The notes under the pieces: generated by a model | What the model saw: the letters and a program-made list of their open reading frames with translations, nothing else | What the model was told of the DNA's origin: nothing | Database searches by the model: none | NCBI GenBank assembly: GCA_963930645.1 | Contig: CAWVNO010002544.1 | Location: 434,001-498,000 of the forward strand | DNA from: Salticus scenicus | Taxonomy: Eukaryota; Arthropoda; Arachnida; Araneae; Salticidae | DNA length: 64,000 nucleotides | Direction of reading: 5' to 3' | Program-made: the position numbers and the translations under genes | Shown here: positions 59,716 through 64,000 of the stretch, in pieces | Numbering within the stretch: position 1 is the first letter of the stretch | Layout: every line of letters begins with the position of its first letter

Positions 59716-62700
59716 ATGGCGCCCCAGTCAAACTCCCCGCCTGACGCTGTCTATCGTCTTGCGATGGCTGCTGTCGTCTTGCGATGGCTGCTGTCGTCTT
59801 GCGATGGCTACTGTCGTCTTGCGATGGATGCTGTCGTCTTGCGATGGAAGCTTTCGTCTTGCAATGGATGCTATCGTCTTGCGATAGCTGCTGAGCACGA
59901 CCTTACGGAAAGAGCCGCTTCCCTAATTATATAGGCAATTATGGCGCCCCAGTCAAACTCCCCGCCTGACGCTGTCTATCGTCTTGCGATGGCTGCTGTC
60001 GTCTTGCGATGGCTGCTGTCGTCTTGCGATGGCTGCTGTCGTCTTGCGATGGATGCTATCGTCTGGCGATGGCTGCTGAGCACGACCTTACGGAAAGATC
60101 CGTTTCCCTAATTATATAGGAAATTATGGCGCCCCAGTCAAACTCCCCGCCTGACGCTGTCTATCGTCTTGCGATGGCTGCTGTCGTCTTGCGATGGATG
60201 CTGTCGTCTTGCGATGGATGCTGTCGTCTTGCGATGGATGCTGTCGTTTTGCGATGGCTGCTGAGCACGACCTTACGGAAAGAGCCGTTTCCCTAATTAT
60301 ATAGGAAATTATGGCGCCCCAGTCAAACTCCCCGCCTGACGCTGTTTATCGTCTTGCGATGGCTGCTGTCGTCTTGCGATGGCTGCTGTCGTCTTGCGAA
60401 GGCTGCTGTCGTCTTGTGATGGATGCTGTCGTCTTGCGATGGATGCAATCGTCTTGCGATGGATGCTATCGTCTTGCGATGGCTGCTGAGCACGACCTTA
60501 CGGAAAGAGCCGTTTCCCTAATTATATAGGAAATTATGGCGCCCCAGTCAAACTCCCCGCCTGACGCTGTCTATCGTCTTGCGATTGCTGCTGTCGTCTT
60601 GCGATGGATGCTGTCGTCTTGCGATGGATGCTGTCGTCTTGCGATGGATGCTATCGTCTTGCGATGGCTGCTGAGCATGACCTTATGGAAAGAGCCGTTC
60701 CCTAATTATATAGGAAATTATGGCGCCCCAGTCAAACTCCCCGCCTGACGCTGTCTATCGTCTTGCGATGGCTGCTGTCGTCTTGCGATGGCTGCTGTCG
60801 TCTTGCGATGGATGCTGTCGTCTTGCGATGGATCCTATCGTCTTGCGATGGATGCTATCGTCTTGCGATGGCTGCTGAGCACGACCTTACGGTAAGTGCC
60901 GTTTCCCTATTTATATAGGAAATTATGGCGCCCCAGTCAAACTCCCCGCCTGACGCTATCCAATTTCGATGGCTGCTGTCGTCTTACGATGGCTGCTGTC
61001 GTCTTGCGATGGATGCTGTCGTCTTGCGATGGATGCTATCGTCTTGCAATGGATGCTATCGTTTTGCGATGGCTGCTGAGCACGACCTTACGGAAAGAGC
61101 CGTTTCCCTAATTATATAGGCAATTATGGCGCCCCAGTCAAACTCCCCGCCTGACGCTGTCTATCGTCTTGCGATGGCTGCTGTCGTCTTGCGATGGCTG
61201 CTGTCGTCTTGCGATGGATGCTGTCGTCTTGCGATGGATGCTGTCGTCTTGCGATGGATGCTGTCGTCTTGCGATGGCTGCTGAGCACGACCTTACGGAA
61301 AGAGCCGTTTCCCTAATTATATAGGAAATTATGGCGCCCCAGTCAAACTCCCCGCCTGACGCTGTCTATCGTCTAGCGATGGCTGCTGTCGTCTTGCGAT
61401 GGCTGCTGTCGTCTTGCGATGGATGCTGTCGTCTTGCGATGGATGCTGTCGTCTTGCGATGGATGCTATCGTTTTGCGATGGCTGCTGAGCACGACCTTA
61501 CGGAAAGAGCCGTTTCCCTAATTATATAAGCAATTATGGCGCCCCAGTCAAACTCCCCGCCTGACGCTGTCTATCGTCTTGCGATGGCTGCTGTCGTCTT
61601 GCGATGGCTGCTGTCGTCTTGCGATGGATGCTATCGTCTTGCGATGGATGCTATCGTCTTGCGATGGCTGCTGAGCACGACCTTACGGAAAGAGCTGTTT
61701 CCCTAATTATATAGAAAATTATGGCGCCCCAGTCAAACTCCCCGCCTGACGCTGTCTATCGTCTTGCGATGGCTGCTGTCGTATTGCGATGGCTGCTGTC
61801 GTCTTGCGATGGCTGCTGTCGTCTTGCGATGGATGCTATCGTCTTGCGATGGCTGCTGAGCACGACCTTACGGAAAGAGCCGTTTCTCTAATTATATAGG
61901 AAATTATGGCGCCCCAGTCAAACTCCCCGCCTGACGCTGTCTATCGTCTTGCGATGGCTGCTGTCGTCTTGCGATGGATGCTGTCGTCTTGCGATGGCTG
62001 CTGTCGTCTTGCGATGGATGCTGTCGTCTTGCGATGGCTGCTGTCGTCTTGCGATGGATGCTGTCGTCTTGCGATGGCTGCTGAGGACGACCTTACGGAA
62101 AGAGCCGTTTCCCTAATTATATAGGAAATTATGGCGCCCCAGTCAAACTCCCCGCCTGACGCTGTCTATCGTCTTGCGATGGCTGCTGTCGTCTTGCGAT
62201 GGCTGCTGTCGTCTTGCGATGGCTACTGTCGTCTTGCGATGGATGCTGTCGTCTTGCGATGGAAGCTTTCGTCTTGCGATGGATGCTATCCTCTTGCGAT
62301 AGCTGCTGAGCACGACCTTACGGAAAGAGCCGCTTCCCTAATTATATAGGCAATTATGGCGCCCCAGTCAAACTCCCCGCCTGACGCTGTCTATCGTCTT
62401 GCGATGGCTGCTGTCGTCTTGCGATGGCTGCTGTCGTCTTGCGATGGCTGCTGTCGTCTTGCGATGGCTGCTGTCGTCTTGCGATGGATGCTGTCGTCTT
62501 GCGATGGATGCTGTCGTCTTTCGATGGATGCTATCGTCTTGCGATGGCTGCTGAGCACGACCTTACGGAAAGAGCCGTTTCCCTAATTATATAGGAAATT
62601 ATGGCGCCCCAGTCAAACTCCCCGCCTGACGCTGTGTATCGTCTTGCGATGACTGCTGTCGTCTTGCGATGGCTGCTGTCGTCTTGCGATGGGTGCTGTC

Positions 62701-62825
62701 GTCTTGCGATGGATGCTGTCGTCTTGCGATGGATGCTATCGTCTTGCGATGGATGCTATCGTTTTGCGATGGCTGCTGAGCACGACCTTACTGAAGGAGC
62801 CGTTTCCCTAATTATATAGGAAATT
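59716..62825 (+). repeat. 3.1-kb higher-order repeat, copy K2 (15 monomers)
   Basis: Repeats K1 with offset 3,130 bp, then 3,110 bp after the 61331 monomer, which has one 20-mer fewer than 58201. Small differences include CTCCCCGCC near 60330 where K1 has CTTCCCGCC, and GCGAAGGCTG near 60397. Monomer order is fully conserved. Confidence 0.91.
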
Positions 62826-64000
62826 ATGGCGCCCCAGTCAAACTCCCCGCCTGACGCTGTCTATCGTCTTGCGATGGCTGCTGTCGTCTTGCGATGGATG
62901 CTGTCGTCTTGCGATGGATGCTATCGTCTTGCGATGGATGCTATCGTCTTGCGATGGCTGCTGAGCACGACCTTACGGAAAGAGCTGTTTCCCTAATTAT
63001 ATAGAAAATTATGGCGCCCCAGTCAAACTCCCCGCCTGACGCTGTCTATCGTCTTGCGATGGCTGCTGTCGTCTTGCGATGGCTGCTGTCGTCTTGCGAT
63101 GGCTGCTGTCGTCTTGCGATGGATGCTATCGTCTTGCGATGGCTGCTGAGCACGACCTTACGGAAAGAGCCGTTTCTCTAATTATATAGGAAATTATGGC
63201 GCCCCAGTCAAACTCCCCGCCAGACGCTGTCTATCGTCTTGCGATGGCTGCTGTCGTCTTGCGATGGATGCTGTCGTCTTGCGATGGATGCTGTCGTTTT
63301 GCGATGGCTGCTGAGCACGACCTTACGGAAAGAGCCGTTTCCCTAATTATATAGTAAATTATGGCGCCCCAGTCAAACTCCCCGTCTGACGCTGTTTATA
63401 GTCTTGCGATGGCTGCTTTCGTCTTGCGATGGCTGCTGTCGTCTTGTGATGGCTGCTGTCGTCTTGTGATGGATGCTGTCGTCTTGCGATGGATGCAATC
63501 GTCTTGCGATGGATGCTATCGTCTTGCGATGGCTGCTGAGCACGACCTTACGGAAAGAGCCGTTTCCCTAATTATATAGGAAATTATGGCGCCCCAGTCA
63601 AACTCCCCGCCTGACGCTGTCTATCGTCTTGCGATGGCTGCTGTCGTCTTGCGATTGCTGCTGTCGTCTTGCGATGGATGCTGTCGTCTTGCGATGGATG
63701 CTATCGTCTTGCGATGGATGCTGTCGTCTTGCGATGGCTGCTGAGGACGACCTTACGGAAAGAGCCGTTTCCCTAATTATATAGGCAATTATGGCGCCCC
63801 AGTCAAACTCCCCGCCTGAAGCTGTCTATCGTCTTGCGATGGCTGCTGTCGTCTTGCGATGGCTGCTGTCGTCTTGCGATGGATGCTGTCGTCTTGCGAT
63901 GGATGCTGTCGTCTTGCGATGGATGCTGTCGTCTTGCGATGGCTGCTGTCGTCTTGCGATGGATGCTGTCGTCTTGCGATGGCTGCTGAGCACGACCTTA
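62826..64000 (+). repeat. Start of a J/H-type block cut by the right window edge
   Basis: Six monomers (62826, 63011, 63196, 63361, 63586, 63791) follow the order of 53411-54585 (offset 9,415 bp) and of 40068 onward. The 63361 monomer has the CCGTCTGACGCTGTTTATAG mark and extra changes (GCTGCTTTCG, a second CTTGTGATGG, a spacer start TATAGTAAATT). The window ends inside the spacer that follows the last array, so the satellite continues. Confidence 0.88.

Larger units (their letters stand above)
1..64000 (+). repeat. Nested tandem-repeat satellite array filling the window
   Basis: Seen directly: from the first to the last base the sequence alternates arrays of a 20-bp subunit (consensus TCGTCTTGCGATGGCTGCTG) with an 85-bp spacer carrying ATGGCGCC. 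I counted 305 spacers and estimate about 1,900 subunits. All modules face the same way; I found no inversion and no foreign insertion. Monomer length is 85 + 20n with few exceptions. The array is cut by both window ends, so its full size is unknown. Consensus GC is near 55%, and the plus strand of the subunit is strikingly poor in A (1 of 20). This is the architecture called a nested tandem repeat, known for example from plant rDNA spacers. It is typical of eukaryotic heterochromatic, subtelomeric or pericentromeric DNA; which of these applies here cannot be told. Confidence 0.97.

Noticed and set aside
1..64000. Telomeric repeats, tRNA genes or an origin
   Set aside because: I saw no telomere-type short repeats and no tRNA-like arms. 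Nothing marks an origin beyond the AT-rich spacer cores.

Overview
The whole 64 kb window is one uninterrupted eukaryotic satellite array. I see no protein-coding gene, RNA gene, transposon or unique sequence. The array is a nested tandem repeat made of two alternating modules. One is a 20-bp subunit with consensus TCGTCTTGCGATGGCTGCTG, usually present in 2 to 15 head-to-tail copies. The other is an 85-bp spacer that contains an AT-rich core with interlocking inverted repeats and the landmark ATGGCGCC. By hand I count 305 spacers and about 1,900 subunits, all in one orientation. Monomers, phased here from the ATG of ATGGCGCC, are almost always 85 + 20n bp long (125 to 385 bp, mostly 165 to 265).

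Above the monomer level the array is a mosaic of higher-order repeats (HORs) recognised by diagnostic variants. From left to right: a 13-monomer HOR of about 2.95 kb (copies at 208, 3153 and 6118); a tail of unusual monomers (8613-9975); a region of very short and very long monomers (9976-14265); two more copies of the 2.95-kb family (14266, 17251), with 16126-20923 nearly identical to 4993-9790; a transition (20924-22269); a 27-monomer HOR of about 5.2 kb in two copies (22270, 27463); a 7-monomer HOR of about 1.4 kb in two copies (31936, 33344); a mixed stretch (34772-36929); a 25-monomer HOR of about 4.95 kb in two copies (36930, 41873); a mosaic (46836-49760); a 16-monomer HOR of 3,240 bp (49761, with a second, truncated copy at 53001); a chimeric join (55586-56585); a 15-monomer HOR of about 3.1 kb in two copies (56586, 59716); and the start of another block that runs off the right end.

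The most notable observation is that the 3' part of every intact spacer resembles, on the minus strand, a universally conserved piece of large-subunit ribosomal RNA. This is the domain V segment leading into the P loop, with a 19-nt core CGCCCCAGTCAAACTCCCC that matches the antisense of animal 28S rRNA as I recall it. An rDNA scrap therefore seems to have been captured in a satellite monomer and amplified about 300 times here. The G-A-C-TGGGG form of the core fits animals (and bacteria) better than the fungal and plant forms I remember, so a metazoan genome is my best guess. The organism cannot be named from this sequence.

The many short open frames are by-products: the 20-bp unit has no stop codon in any of six frames, and array length changes in 20-bp steps that ignore reading frame. 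Likely mechanisms are slippage of 20-mers within arrays, unequal exchange between arrays (chimeric monomers are visible), and segmental amplification of HOR blocks.
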